The notes beneath the pieces are model-generated. The model did no database searches. It saw nothing but the letters and a program-made list of their open reading frames with translations, and was not told the DNA's origin. A stretch of 43,843 bases of DNA, from positions 1 through 43,843 of the forward strand of contig JAISYH010000031.1 in the NCBI GenBank assembly GCA_031270015.1, written 5' to 3'. The translations under genes were made by a program, and so were the position numbers. The DNA is from Burkholderiales bacterium. GTDB taxonomy: Bacteria; Pseudomonadota; Gammaproteobacteria; Burkholderiales; Casimicrobiaceae. Numbering within the stretch: the stretch's first letter is position 1; the number at the start of each line of letters is the position of its first letter. Below are positions 18,260 to 28,307 of this stretch, in pieces.

Positions 18260-19363
18260 TCACAAATCAAAATGCACACGTGTGACTTCCGTCGTTACGA
18301 AACGTACACGGGAAGAGACGGCGCACAAAAGCTGATACGGAATCAGCCCCGACCAATGCGCCACATCGTCCACCGGCAAATCGTCGCCCCATAATAAAAC
18401 GGGGCTACCCTGTTGCGCTTCGGGGATATCGGTAATATCCACCGTCAACAAATCCATCGACACGCGCCCGGCAATCGTCGCTCTTCTGCCCGCCACATGA
18501 ACGGGCGTCCCGGGACGCGCGGTAATCGGGTAACCGTCCGCATACCCACACGCAACAACACCGATACGGGTCGGTCTTGAGGTTTTGAACACTTCGCCGT
18601 AACCGACATATTCGCCTTCAGGCACATCCTGAATAGCGATCAGTTCCGAGCGTAACGACATCACCGGCTGCAACCCCAATAAGCGCGCCGGTTTTTCGGC
18701 GAGCGGTGACGCGCCATACAACATCAGTCCAGGACGAACGATTTCGCCGCCGATTGCTTTATAGCGTAACACGCCCGCTGAATTCGCAATACTTTTCGGG
18801 TACGGCAAACCTTCGCAAGCTTCGGCAAAACGCGCCAAAGCATCCACTGAACCTTCTTTAGTTTCGGCACGTCCCAGATGCGTCATTAACCGCAACGTCA
18901 CCACCGATGGCAACGACGACAATTTATCGCTGATCGCCCGTGTTTCGGATGGTTTGATCCCCAGCCGGTTCATTCCACTATTGATGCAGAGGAACACTTC
19001 CAATGGTCGCTCTAATTCTGTCGCCTCAAGCATCGCCACCTGTTCCCGATTGTGTACTACCACCGCGATACGGTGATGGGAAATCTCATCGAGTTCCTCG
19101 GCAGAAAAAAAACCTTCGAGCAAAAGGATACGACGAGTGTAATTGTGTTCACGAAGCGCAATCGCCGCTGGAAGCTCCATCAGCGCTAAACCATCCGCCT
19201 CGCCCAAAGCAGGGAGAACGCGGATCAACCCATGCCCATAGGCATCGGCTTTGACGACCGCCAGAATCTGGGCCGACGGCGCCTTTTCTCGCACACGCCG
19301 CAAGTTATTACGAAGCGCGGAAAGGCTAATCTGAGCAGTAAGCTGTCTTGATGTTGAGGGCAT
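18260..19363 (-). CDS. alr: Alanine racemase
   Basis: PLP enzyme interconverting L- and D-alanine, supplying D-alanine for peptidoglycan. 367 residues in the fold-type III barrel. The PLP lysine is Lys38 in VVKADAYGHG, and the second catalytic base is Tyr255 in YVGYGEVF. The substrate and PLP contacts NSGMNRLG and RPGLMLYG are present, and DGYPITARPG leads into the C-terminal beta domain with RVSMDLLTVD. Length and motifs are normal. It is the first gene of the alr-hldD-exonuclease unit, with a 200-base divergent gap to lplT, where both promoters must lie. The anabolic rather than catabolic (DadX) role is assumed, as no dadA is nearby. Confidence 0.95.
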   Translation of the reverse strand: MPSTSRQLTAQISLSALRNNLRRVREKAPSAQILAVVKADAYGHGLIRVLPALGEADGLALMELPAAIALREHNYTRRILLLEGFFSAEELDEISHHRIAVVVHNREQVAMLEATELERPLEVFLCINSGMNRLGIKPSETRAISDKLSSLPSVVTLRLMTHLGRAETKEGSVDALARFAEACEGLPYPKSIANSAGVLRYKAIGGEIVRPGLMLYGASPLAEKPARLLGLQPVMSLRSELIAIQDVPEGEYVGYGEVFKTSRPTRIGVVACGYADGYPITARPGTPVHVAGRRATIAGRVSMDLLTVDITDIPEAQQGSPVLLWGDDLPVDDVAHWSGLIPYQLLCAVSSRVRFVTTEVTRVHFDL

Positions 19364-19563
19364 ATTTCGCCGTTTTTGATAACATGGTGAATAGTCGCAT
19401 TACCTTCGCGCATCTTCAACCTATTTCCATTATTTTCATGAATATAAGCGTAACAACGAGAAATTTTGCATCATAAAAAGAACCTTTACCTACACCATAA
19501 CATTATACTTATATTCCTTACTGATGATCGTCGCAAGATTAATACCAATACCGTGAACGTTGA

Positions 19564-20859
19564 ATGAAACCAGGCTTCTATATCATTATCACCGCGCAAT
19601 TTTTTTCATCTCTTGCTGATAATGCGTTGCTGATCGCGGCAATTGCCCTGCTCTACGAAACTATCCCCAACGACGCCTCTTGGATGTCGCCACTTTTGAA
19701 ATGGACGTTCACGCTCTCTTACGTGCTTTTTGCCGCGTTCGTCGGTGCGCTTGCCGACGCGCTTCCTAAAGGTAAAGTCATGCTGATGACCAACGGCGTC
19801 AAAATTTTGGGTTGCGTGTTGCTGATTGCCGGATCTCATCCGCTTGCCGCCTACGCGGTAGTCGGGTTAGGCGCAGCCGCTTATTCGCCCGCCAAATACG
19901 GCATCATAACTGAATTGCTTCCTGCCGAAAAATTGGTGATCGGCAACAGTTGGATGGAAGCCGCGACCGTACTATCCATCATTCTCGGCATTTTGCTTGG
20001 CGGCGTATTGATCAACGACCGCGCTGCCGAAGCGCTGTTCGCCATTACGCCTGACGCTATCGACACTACCGCCAAAGCGGCTATGCTTGCCATCATGGCG
20101 GGCTATTTCATTGCCGCCGCCATCAACCTGTTTATTCCCAATACCGGTATCGATCACCGCATTCCCAACAAAAGCCCCATCTTTTTGATTAGGGAATTCT
20201 CTCGCTGCTGCATGCTGCTCTGGAAAGATCGCTTGGGACAAATTTCGCTGGCAACCACCACTTTATTTTGGGGCGCAGGCGCAACCTTGCAATTTATCGT
20301 CCTCCACTGGGCAGCGAACACTTTCGGCTACTCACTCTCACAAGCAACCTACTTGCAAGGCACTGTCGCCGTTGGCATCGCCTTCGGTTCCATATTCGCG
20401 GCAAAAATGATCTCGCTGCGTAATTCCATCAAAGTTTTGCCGCTCGGCGTAGCAATGGGCGTTCTCGCTATATTAATGACCTTTGTCACCAATCTAGAAA
20501 CTGCCGTCATGATTCTCATCGTGCTCGGTATTTTCGCCGGAATTTTCGTCGTGCCGATGAATGCTCTTTTGCAACATCGTGGCTATATCCTGATGGGCGC
20601 GGGACATTCCATCGCCGTGCAAAACTTCAATGAAAACATCGGTATTATAATGATGCTTTCATTTTATACGTTCATGCTGCGTTCGGGACTTTCCGTCAAT
20701 ACCGCGATTATCATATTCGGCGGCTTCCTGACTTCGATGATGTTGCTGGTGATCATCAAGCACGCGCGCAACCAAGCACGTGGCGATTCCTTGCACTTGA
20801 TCGGTATGGCGAAACCGGAGCATCGCCCACCGATTGTCGTTTCTAAGAAAAAATCGTAA
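19564..20859 (+). CDS. lplT: Lysophospholipid transporter LplT
   Basis: A 431-residue major facilitator superfamily carrier with about twelve transmembrane segments. The opening FYIIITAQFFSSLADNALLI and the block PAKYGIITELLPAEKLV match LplT, which flips lysophosphatidylethanolamine and related lysolipids across the inner membrane for re-acylation. In Enterobacteria lplT is joined to the acyltransferase gene aas; here no aas follows, as in many betaproteobacteria. It is transcribed divergently from alr. The ribosome site is weak (no clear GGAG before the ATG at 19564). It is followed by about 260 bases with no gene before the tRNA. Confidence 0.9.
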   Translation: MKPGFYIIITAQFFSSLADNALLIAAIALLYETIPNDASWMSPLLKWTFTLSYVLFAAFVGALADALPKGKVMLMTNGVKILGCVLLIAGSHPLAAYAVVGLGAAAYSPAKYGIITELLPAEKLVIGNSWMEAATVLSIILGILLGGVLINDRAAEALFAITPDAIDTTAKAAMLAIMAGYFIAAAINLFIPNTGIDHRIPNKSPIFLIREFSRCCMLLWKDRLGQISLATTTLFWGAGATLQFIVLHWAANTFGYSLSQATYLQGTVAVGIAFGSIFAAKMISLRNSIKVLPLGVAMGVLAILMTFVTNLETAVMILIVLGIFAGIFVVPMNALLQHRGYILMGAGHSIAVQNFNENIGIIMMLSFYTFMLRSGLSVNTAIIIFGGFLTSMMLLVIIKHARNQARGDSLHLIGMAKPEHRPPIVVSKKKS

Positions 20860-21116
20860 AACGCCACGCAGTAATATTAGCCTTTCCCCCAGAAATTTTT
20901 ACCACCATACGGTGTGATATCGAAAAGCTCGGTACAGTCGTTCGGGAAAACTAAAAAACAGAAATTTTGCGAAACGCTATTCGCATATTCTTGTTGATGA
21001 AATCGTGACGATCAACGGCACAGCAGCAATCGGTGGTGATCGACCATAGAAAACTGATCGTAACCATCGCCGCCATAAAAAAGAACTTTGAATAAATTCC
21101 CGGTTTTATATGCGAT

Positions 21117-21193
21117 TGGCGCGCCCGGCAGGATTCGAACCCACGACCCCCTGGTTCGTAGCCAGGTACTCTATCCAACTGAGCTACGGGCGC
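21117..21193 (-). tRNA. tRNA-Arg (anticodon ACG), CCA encoded
   Basis: A full cloverleaf reads on the minus strand from 21193. The acceptor stem GCGCCCG pairs with CGGGCGC, the D-arm is GCTCAGTTGGATAGAG, the anticodon stem CCTGG/CCAGG encloses loop CTACGAA, and the T-loop is TTCGAAT. Anticodon ACG reads CGU/CGC/CGA after deamination to inosine. The discriminator is G (complement of 21120), and CCA is encoded at 21119-21117. Confidence 0.97.
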
Positions 21194-21202
21194 AAGGCGC
21201 GT

Positions 21203-21211
21203 ATTATAACA
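21203..21211 (-). promoter_or_regulatory. Extended -10 promoter of tRNA-Arg
   Basis: On the minus strand TGTTATAAT (extended -10, perfect TATAAT at 21208-21203) ends 9 bases before the mature tRNA 5' end. It is followed by GC-rich ACGCGCC, the kind of discriminator linked to stringent control of stable RNA genes. No good -35 is seen. Transcription would begin only a few bases before the tRNA. Confidence 0.65.
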
Positions 21212-21239
21212 AAATCCTTTATTGTCTGCGCGATCCTTT

Positions 21240-21785
21240 TTATTTTTTTGAAAAAACTTCAGGCAACGACCATTGCGAGTTTGCCAGCGCATTTGTCCAA
21301 CGGCTTTTATTTTGGGCGACGGTTTCCGCCATTTGCGGTTCACGAGCCTCCAGGAAACGGAAGGTAAATTGATAATTAACCAACCCTTCAACGCCTTCCC
21401 TATGGTGATAACGGGTGATGTGGTATTCCATGTAGTCCGAGCTTTCTGTCCAGCGTAAATAAACCACCACCGCCTCATCTTTATCTTTACGGGAAATCGA
21501 CGTTTCCACCGTGTTTGCTGGGTCTTGTTTCAGCACGTTATCGAGCCGCGCACCTGCCATCCGCGCGTCACTCAGATGCGGATAATGACGAAAAGACAGC
21601 TTATGCCGCCATTTCTCCGCCGTTTCGTTTTCAGGAATATATTCGACTATCTTGATCGCGGAAGAAAAATCTTCCATGACTTTTTTATACATCACGCCGT
21701 CAAACGCGATTTCTTTTTCCGTGGCAAACGCCGAAAACGAAAGCAACAAGAAAAACAGCGCGGCGCAACGAATCACAGTATTCAT
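21240..21785 (-). CDS. Small exported protein of unknown function
   Basis: 181 residues from the ATG at 21783-21785, chosen over an upstream TTG because GAGAGG lies 8 bases before it. The N-terminus has a clear signal peptide (VIRCAALFFLLLSFSAFA, cut before TEKE). The mature part is soluble, rich in charged and aromatic residues, with no cysteine or catalytic motif that I recognise. It is probably periplasmic. It follows lolA by 17 bases on the same strand, so it is likely co-transcribed with ftsK-lolA and may have an envelope role, but nothing more specific can be said. The tRNA-Arg gene follows about 45 bases downstream on the same strand. Confidence 0.75.
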   Translation of the reverse strand: MNTVIRCAALFFLLLSFSAFATEKEIAFDGVMYKKVMEDFSSAIKIVEYIPENETAEKWRHKLSFRHYPHLSDARMAGARLDNVLKQDPANTVETSISRKDKDEAVVVYLRWTESSDYMEYHITRYHHREGVEGLVNYQFTFRFLEAREPQMAETVAQNKSRWTNALANSQWSLPEVFSKK

Positions 21786-21802
21786 AATCAACCTCTCACC
21801 AA

Positions 21803-22432
21803 TCAACGTTTGCCAGTCACCGCGCCGATCACATCCGCCCCTGTAGGTGGCGTAAACGTAAATAGCTCGCTGCCGAGCGCGACATTGTAATCAACCCGTG
21901 TAAAACGAGTGATCACTTTCTGACCAAAAGCATCGAGCAATTCCAATGAAGCAAGGCGACCTTCGGCAAACCCCAGACGAATTTCGTTGATCCCTCCTTC
22001 GCCGCCACGCGGTTTCGCCAACAGCCAAGACATGCCTGGTGTATCGGGAAGCGCGTTGATGTCGAATGTTTTTTCGACATCGGCGTCGCCGGCAAGCAAC
22101 GCGGCAGGCGTACCGCCCAGCGCTTCTTCACGAGTACGCACCACTACCTGATTCAAATCCTCATCAAAGAACCACACACGGTCACCGTCGCCGACGATCA
22201 ATTGTGGATACGGCGTTTTGGTTTGCCAACGAAATTTTCCCGGACGTGACAGTGATAATTCTCCCTCGACGGTCTGTCCTGACTTTCCCTCTTTGGAATG
22301 CGTCACCTGTGTGAAACTTGCGCGCACGGTTTGCGCATCTTTCATGAACGCGCGCAAATCATCGAGCGCGGTGGCAAAAACCGTCGCTGGTAGCGTAAAA
22401 ACAATCAAAAACAAATAAAAATTTTTTCTCAT
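21803..22432 (-). CDS. lolA: LolA, outer-membrane lipoprotein carrier
   Basis: Periplasmic chaperone that takes lipoproteins from LolCDE and hands them to LolB. 209 residues: signal peptide FYLFLIVFTLPATVFATA, then the typical LolA sequence with ASFTQVTHSKEGK, SLSRPGKFRWQTKTPYPQLIVGDG and VWFFDEDLNQVV in the first 105 residues. These strands line the hydrophobic cavity; Arg53 in PGKFRW matches the gating arginine of E. coli LolA (aligned by eye). It lies 39 bases after ftsK, the order found in many proteobacteria. lolB and lolCDE are not in the window. Confidence 0.95.
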   Translation of the reverse strand: MRKNFYLFLIVFTLPATVFATALDDLRAFMKDAQTVRASFTQVTHSKEGKSGQTVEGELSLSRPGKFRWQTKTPYPQLIVGDGDRVWFFDEDLNQVVVRTREEALGGTPAALLAGDADVEKTFDINALPDTPGMSWLLAKPRGGEGGINEIRLGFAEGRLASLELLDAFGQKVITRFTRVDYNVALGSELFTFTPPTGADVIGAVTGKR

Positions 22433-22471
22433 GATGCGAAATATCCAAAATAATGATTGAATCCGCGCGGT

Positions 22472-24796
22472 TCAATCGTTCGAGGGCGCTGGCGCCAACA
22501 CTTCCCGATTACCGCTGCTTTGCATCGGCGAAACCAAACCGGAGCGTTCCATTTGTTCAATCAAACGCGCCGCGCGGTTATAACCAATACCAAGATTGCG
22601 CTGCACCCACGAGATCGATGGACGACGCGACTTAAGCACCAATTCGACAGCGCGGTCGTACATCGGATCGGTTTCGGCGTTGATCGGCGAAAAACCATTG
22701 CCGTTATCGTCGATGTCACTTTCCCTTTCTTTCAGTACGTCTTCGACGTAATCCGCTTTACCGCGCTCTTTTAAAAATGCTACTACTTGATGTACTTCTT
22801 CGTCGGAAACGAACGCGCCATGTACACGCTGCGGAAGCCCCGCCCCGGGCGGCAAAAACAACATATCACCTTGTCCGAGTAATGTTTCAGCGCCCATTTG
22901 ATCGAGAATGGTACGCGAATCGACTTTGCTCGCTACTTGAAAGGCAATGCGCGTCGGAATATTGGCTTTGATCAAACCAGTAATAACGTCTACACTTGGT
23001 CTTTGCGTGGCGATGATCAAATGAATCCCCGCCGCGCGCGCTTTCTGCGCAATGCGCGCGATCAATTCTTCGAGTTTCTTGCCGGCTACCATCATCAGAT
23101 CGGCAAGTTCGTCGACCACCACCACGACTTGAGGCAATTCTTCCAGCAATTCGGGATTTCTCGGATCAGGCGACAACGGATTGGTCAATGGCGCGCCTTT
23201 CTTCTTCCCTTCGTGAACCTTGTTGTTATAACTCATTAGGTTGCGTACCGCGAATTGCGACATCAGCTTATAACGCCGATCCATTTCGGCGACGCACCAG
23301 CTCAAAGCAGTCGGCGCCAAGTGCATATCCGTCACCACCGGACACAGCAAATGCGGAATGCCTTCATAAATCGAAAGCTCCAGCATTTTTGGATCGATCA
23401 AGATCAGGCGCACTTGGCGGGGATCGGATTTATAAAGCAGCGACAGAATCATCGCGTTGATTGCCACCGATTTTCCCGAACCAGTCGTTCCCGCCACCAA
23501 CACATGCGGCATACGCGCCAGATCAGCGACTACCGGATTCCCCGAGATGTCTTTGCCGAGTCCTAGCGTCAGATGGCTAGCGGCGTCGTTATAACTTTTC
23601 GATGACAGCACTTCGACCAAACGCACGATTTGTCTCTTCGCGTTCGGCAATTCGAGCGCCATGCACGATTTCCCGGGAATGGTTTCGACAACGCGAATCG
23701 ACACCACCGACAACGCTCGCGCCAAATCGCGCACGAGGTTGACGATCTGGCTGCCTTTCACGCCGATTGCCGGCTCGATTTCATAGCGTGTAATCACTGG
23801 ACCCGGATACGCCGCCAACACTTTGACCGAGACGCCGAAATCCGCCAACTTACGCTCGATCAAACGCGAGGTGAACTCGAGCGTTTCCTGACTGACCGCT
23901 TCCGCCTTGCGCGGCGCGTCGTCCAGCAACGAAAGCGGCGGTAACAAAATCGAATCAGGCAAACGGTCGAACAACGGACGCTGTTTCTCTTTCTCAATAC
24001 GCGCCGAACGCGGAATTTCCGACACCGGCGGCACGACCAGTACCGGCTCGCGCGGTTCGTCGTCGTGACGCGCCAGTTCTATCGTATGCTCGCGCTCGGC
24101 TTGTACTTGCCGCCCGATCTTACGGTCCCGCCACGCTTCGATGGCTTTGCGCGTCCAAACGAATGTTTTTTCCAAACTGTAACCGATTTTTTCCGCGAAC
24201 GTCAGCCACGAAACACTAGTAAAAAAGGACAGTCCGACCGCCCACAGCAAAATCAGTAACAATCCCGCGCCATCGCCGCTCAATAATTTCAACAGGGGAA
24301 AACCGATCAACTGTCCGAATATCCCACCGGGCGCGCGCAAATCGCTGACCAACGCCAAACGCGGATGTGTTGCTTCCAACGCGGCGCTCGAAAAAATCAA
24401 CAGCAGGAAACCGGATAGCGACATCATGATCGAATAATCACCCATTTCTTGCGCGCGGATACGGCGAAACGCGACAACCAGCGCGATGAAACCCGCCACT
24501 GCGATCCACCAAGCCGCGCTACCGAAAAGGTACAGCAACAAGTCAGCAATCCACGCACCGATGACGCCGCCGCCATTACGCACCGGTTCGCCTGTCCCTG
24601 AAAACGACCAGCCCGGATCACTTTTATGGTAAGTCATCAAAATCAACGTGACATAGACTACAGAAACCAACAACACAAACCACCAAGCTTCGTGAATCAG
24701 TCGAGTGACGCGCGGCGAACGCTGTGGCGCGCGCCTATTGCGTGACATAACCTTGCTCGTGCCACGGTTTTTATCCGATTTTTTTTTGAAAAGCAT
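22472..24796 (-). CDS. ftsK: FtsK/SpoIIIE DNA translocase
   Basis: Septum-anchored motor that pumps chromosome ends apart and activates XerCD at dif. 774 residues: four or five membrane segments in the first 200, a short basic linker (about 210-300), then the alpha/beta motor. Walker [10 protein letters not shown] is at 435-443 and Walker [13 protein letters not shown] near 557-568. A C-terminal winged-helix gamma domain (about 705-774, [20 protein letters not shown]) reads KOPS sites. The linker is much shorter than in E. coli FtsK (over 1300 residues), so this is the compact form common in betaproteobacteria. It is transcribed divergently from trxB across 239 bases. Confidence 0.96.
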   Translation of the reverse strand: MLFKKKSDKNRGTSKVMSRNRRAPQRSPRVTRLIHEAWWFVLLVSVVYVTLILMTYHKSDPGWSFSGTGEPVRNGGGVIGAWIADLLLYLFGSAAWWIAVAGFIALVVAFRRIRAQEMGDYSIMMSLSGFLLLIFSSAALEATHPRLALVSDLRAPGGIFGQLIGFPLLKLLSGDGAGLLLILLWAVGLSFFTSVSWLTFAEKIGYSLEKTFVWTRKAIEAWRDRKIGRQVQAEREHTIELARHDDEPREPVLVVPPVSEIPRSARIEKEKQRPLFDRLPDSILLPPLSLLDDAPRKAEAVSQETLEFTSRLIERKLADFGVSVKVLAAYPGPVITRYEIEPAIGVKGSQIVNLVRDLARALSVVSIRVVETIPGKSCMALELPNAKRQIVRLVEVLSSKSYNDAASHLTLGLGKDISGNPVVADLARMPHVLVAGTTGSGKSVAINAMILSLLYKSDPRQVRLILIDPKMLELSIYEGIPHLLCPVVTDMHLAPTALSWCVAEMDRRYKLMSQFAVRNLMSYNNKVHEGKKKGAPLTNPLSPDPRNPELLEELPQVVVVVDELADLMMVAGKKLEELIARIAQKARAAGIHLIIATQRPSVDVITGLIKANIPTRIAFQVASKVDSRTILDQMGAETLLGQGDMLFLPPGAGLPQRVHGAFVSDEEVHQVVAFLKERGKADYVEDVLKERESDIDDNGNGFSPINAETDPMYDRAVELVLKSRRPSISWVQRNLGIGYNRAARLIEQMERSGLVSPMQSSGNREVLAPAPSND

Positions 24797-24999
24797 CCAA
24801 TTACCTTGAAATCGCTATCGCGCTATTGTCTTAACTCTTGTGAAATCCGTCAAAGATCGTATATTGTACCTTGTTCGATTGATCTGCGTTTGATCTCGGT
24901 ATGAGGGATTTCATATTGACACCGCCCATCACATCAATGAACATTTTTATGGTGACAGCGCGATTTTATCTAATATCGTCGGTGCTGGACTTGATGTAA

Positions 25000-26001
<1,002 letters not shown>

Positions 26002-26300
26002 AAACGACTATTCGCGCGTTTATACTCGGACACGCGCACAAACTAGAATAGTTTAACTTGATGTAGCCGATATCCATCATGTCCGAACCACTGAAGATAT
26101 TTGTGTTCTACCATATTTATCCATATTACCTTTGTTGCATTTTTAACGCGAGCGCCAAGAAGGACAAGCATTATAATAAGCATAGAACCTGATATATTCC
26201 GAGCTTATATGCCTATTTTTGCCAATCGCGCCTAAAATCAGGAAGAACATAGCTGATCTGAAACTCAGGGACGAAACCGACACATAATCCGCTGATGATT
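26002..26300. other. Gene-free gap after trxB
   Basis: 299 bases, more AT-rich than the flanks. I see no RNA gene, hairpin terminator with a U-run, or promoter pair that I trust. A short open stretch on the plus strand ends at a stop at 26285-26287 (last codons ADLKLRDETDT) but has no start and no family likeness. With the relic at 26818-26949, this suggests an interval that has lost genes. Confidence 0.5.
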
Positions 26301-26747
26301 CTACGGCTTTAATCCCACTAAAATCGCCCCGGCGATTATCAACGCAACGCCGAGCGCGTTGAAACCAGAAAGTCTTTCGCCAAGGAAAACCAACGCGAAC
26401 AGCACAACAAAAGCCACGCTCAGTTTATCCACAGGCGCGACGCGGGCAGCATCTCCAATTTTCAAGGCACGGAAGTAACAAAGCCAAGACACGCCAGTCG
26501 TAAGCCCCGACAAAACGAGGAAAAGAAAGCTGCGCGGTGATACTTGGCTCCACGGCTGCCATTGTTCGGTGATCGAAAGAAATAAAACAATAGCCAAAAG
26601 AATAACTACCGTTCTTATCAACGTAGCGAAATCTGAATTGATGTTTTCGATGCCAATTTTGGCAAAAATGGCGGTAAGCGCAGCAAATACCGCCGACAGG
26701 AGCGCCCAAAATTGCCATGAAAGAAAAAGTGTTTTCATATTCTTCAT
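26301..26747 (-). CDS. Single-domain EamA (DMT superfamily) membrane protein
   Basis: A 148-residue protein with five hydrophobic segments (about 11-30, 42-60, 72-92, 104-122, 127-146). It contains the EamA signature near the end: a conserved RALKIGDAARVAPVDKLS, then VLFALVFLGERLSGFNALGVALIIAGAILV. That is one copy of the repeat that is normally doubled in ten-helix drug/metabolite transporters, so the protein should work as a dimer, as known for short DMT members. The substrate is unknown. It stands alone between trxB and phoR in an AT-rich interval with a possible transposase relic beside it, so acquisition by transfer is possible. An ATG nine bases further in is an alternative start. Confidence 0.82.
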   Translation of the reverse strand: MKNMKTLFLSWQFWALLSAVFAALTAIFAKIGIENINSDFATLIRTVVILLAIVLFLSITEQWQPWSQVSPRSFLFLVLSGLTTGVSWLCYFRALKIGDAARVAPVDKLSVAFVVLFALVFLGERLSGFNALGVALIIAGAILVGLKP

Positions 26748-26817
26748 TAAGGTAATGTCTCACGATCTCGCAACTTGTTTAGCCCCATCATTTGCTGCTT
26801 CCGATCCATAATAGACC

Positions 26818-26949
26818 GTTCGGTTGATTTGTCCAAGTTTGGCAAAGGTATTCGTAGGGAGTCAGCCCCCTTAAATTAGTAAATTTCTATAACTTTTTAT
26901 AAAACAAAACTGAGCGAAGAAGAAGTCAAAGATATTCTTCACTTACCTT
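26818..26949 (+). pseudogene. Possible decayed transposase fragment
   Basis: Two short stretches on the plus strand look like pieces of an IS1-like transposase. At 26818-26874 the reading VRLICP, then after a one-base slip KFGKGIRRESAPLN, resembles a zinc-finger start (CPKCG) with one cysteine lost. At 26883-26948 FYKTKLSEEEVKDILHL resembles the helix-turn-helix lead-in seen after that finger. Stops lie between the two. The second piece runs into the 3' end of phoR on the opposite strand. No terminal repeats were found. The likeness is by eye and tentative. Confidence 0.3.
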
Positions 26950-28283
26950 AAAGAGGAGTTTTGCACTCGCGCCGCCGGTAAAATGACCGAGAATGCGCTA
27001 CCTTTTCCTGGTGTGCTTTTGATCAACAATTCCGCTTGATGTTGAATCAACACGTGTTTGACGATTGCCAAACCCAATCCCGTGCCTCCCGAAGCGCGGG
27101 AGCGGCTGCGGTCAACCCGATAAAAGCGCTCGGTCAAGCGTGGCAAATGTTCTTTGGCAATGCCGATGCCGGTATCACTTACTGTTATCACGCCCCGATT
27201 CTTATCGTCTATCGAGAAGACGATTTCGATTTTCCCGTTTTGCGGTGTATAACGTATCGCGTTAGAAAGCAAATTGGTCAACACACTCGCCAGTTCATCA
27301 TACATGCCCAGCAATTCCGCCCGACATTCTTCGCATAACGTGATCTCGTGTTTTCCTTGCGAAAGCGCTTCCGCGTTTTCATGAGCCTGATGCAAAAACG
27401 GCGCACTGGAAAACCACTGTTCTTCTTCGCTGTGCTGTCCCGACTCCAAAGCGGATAATATTAATAAATCTTCCACTAATCGTTGCATTCCACCCGCTTG
27501 TTGTTGCATCAACTCCAGATAACGCCGACGCTCGCTCGCGTTCTTCGAATTCTCATCTTCCATATCTTGAATGGTTTCAAGAAACCCAACAATAACAGTA
27601 AGCGGCGTTTTCAACTCATGTGAAATGCTGGCGATGAATTCGCGCCGCAATTGCGCTGCTTTCTCGTAATCGCTAACGTCGCGCACAATAAGTATGCGTC
27701 CGCTCTCTCCAAAAGGAAGCTGAAATAATGCAAACGATTTGGAAGAATCTTGTGGCGCGTGCAGCAATATTGTTTTCGGGAAAGGGGTTTCGCCGTCCGC
27801 TGGCCTCTCGGTAAGCCAACTCATAAAATCAGGATGGCGAATAAGATGGTTAATAGACAATCCGCGATCTTTGGCGTAGTCCAGTCCGAGCCACGTTTGC
27901 GCCTTGTCATTACACCATTCGATACCATCACGCTTATCCAATACAATCACACCGTCGGGAATTTCTTCGGCTAACTTACGAAATCGTCCGATAGTCCGTT
28001 GCTGTTGCAAATTACGTCCGTGATGCTTTTGCTCGCGTATATTCAACTCCGCCAAGATGCAAGCCCATACACCCTTGCCTTCAGGAAGCTGTGTCTCTCC
28101 ATCCAAGGGGGAGGCTATCCATCGGCGCAGAAGGTGCAGATGGATGAGATGAAAAAAGGCATAAACCACAAAACATGGCAATAATATTATCAATGCCCAT
28201 TGCGCTCCACCGATAATCCAAACCAGAAATGTCGCCAACAAAACGATGACAGGAAAAATAAAACCTATTATTTTGTTTTGCAT
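26943..28283 (-). CDS. phoR: PhoR phosphate-sensor histidine kinase
   Basis: Inner-membrane kinase that phosphorylates PhoB when phosphate is short. 446 residues from the ATG at 28281-28283; a GTG one codon earlier is an alternative. Two transmembrane segments (about 6-26 and 30-47) have almost no periplasmic loop, as in other PhoR proteins, which sense through PstB and PhoU. A PAS domain (about 98-205) is followed by HisKA with His222 in SISHELKTPLT, the N-box LLSNAIRYTP, and ATP lids DTGIGIA and GGTGLGLAIVKH. It is the last gene of the pst-pho operon, 24 bases after phoB. Its last codons abut a possible transposase relic on the opposite strand. Confidence 0.95.
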   Translation of the reverse strand: MQNKIIGFIFPVIVLLATFLVWIIGGAQWALIILLPCFVVYAFFHLIHLHLLRRWIASPLDGETQLPEGKGVWACILAELNIREQKHHGRNLQQQRTIGRFRKLAEEIPDGVIVLDKRDGIEWCNDKAQTWLGLDYAKDRGLSINHLIRHPDFMSWLTERPADGETPFPKTILLHAPQDSSKSFALFQLPFGESGRILIVRDVSDYEKAAQLRREFIASISHELKTPLTVIVGFLETIQDMEDENSKNASERRRYLELMQQQAGGMQRLVEDLLILSALESGQHSEEEQWFSSAPFLHQAHENAEALSQGKHEITLCEECRAELLGMYDELASVLTNLLSNAIRYTPQNGKIEIVFSIDDKNRGVITVSDTGIGIAKEHLPRLTERFYRVDRSRSRASGGTGLGLAIVKHVLIQHQAELLIKSTPGKGSAFSVILPAARVQNSSLR

Positions 28284-28307
28284 CACATTTTTCGGCTCAC
28301 GCGAAAA

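Noticed and set aside
26220-26287. Short open stretch after trxB ending in ADLKLRDETDT
   Set aside because: No start codon with a ribosome site and no recognisable family; treated as non-coding.
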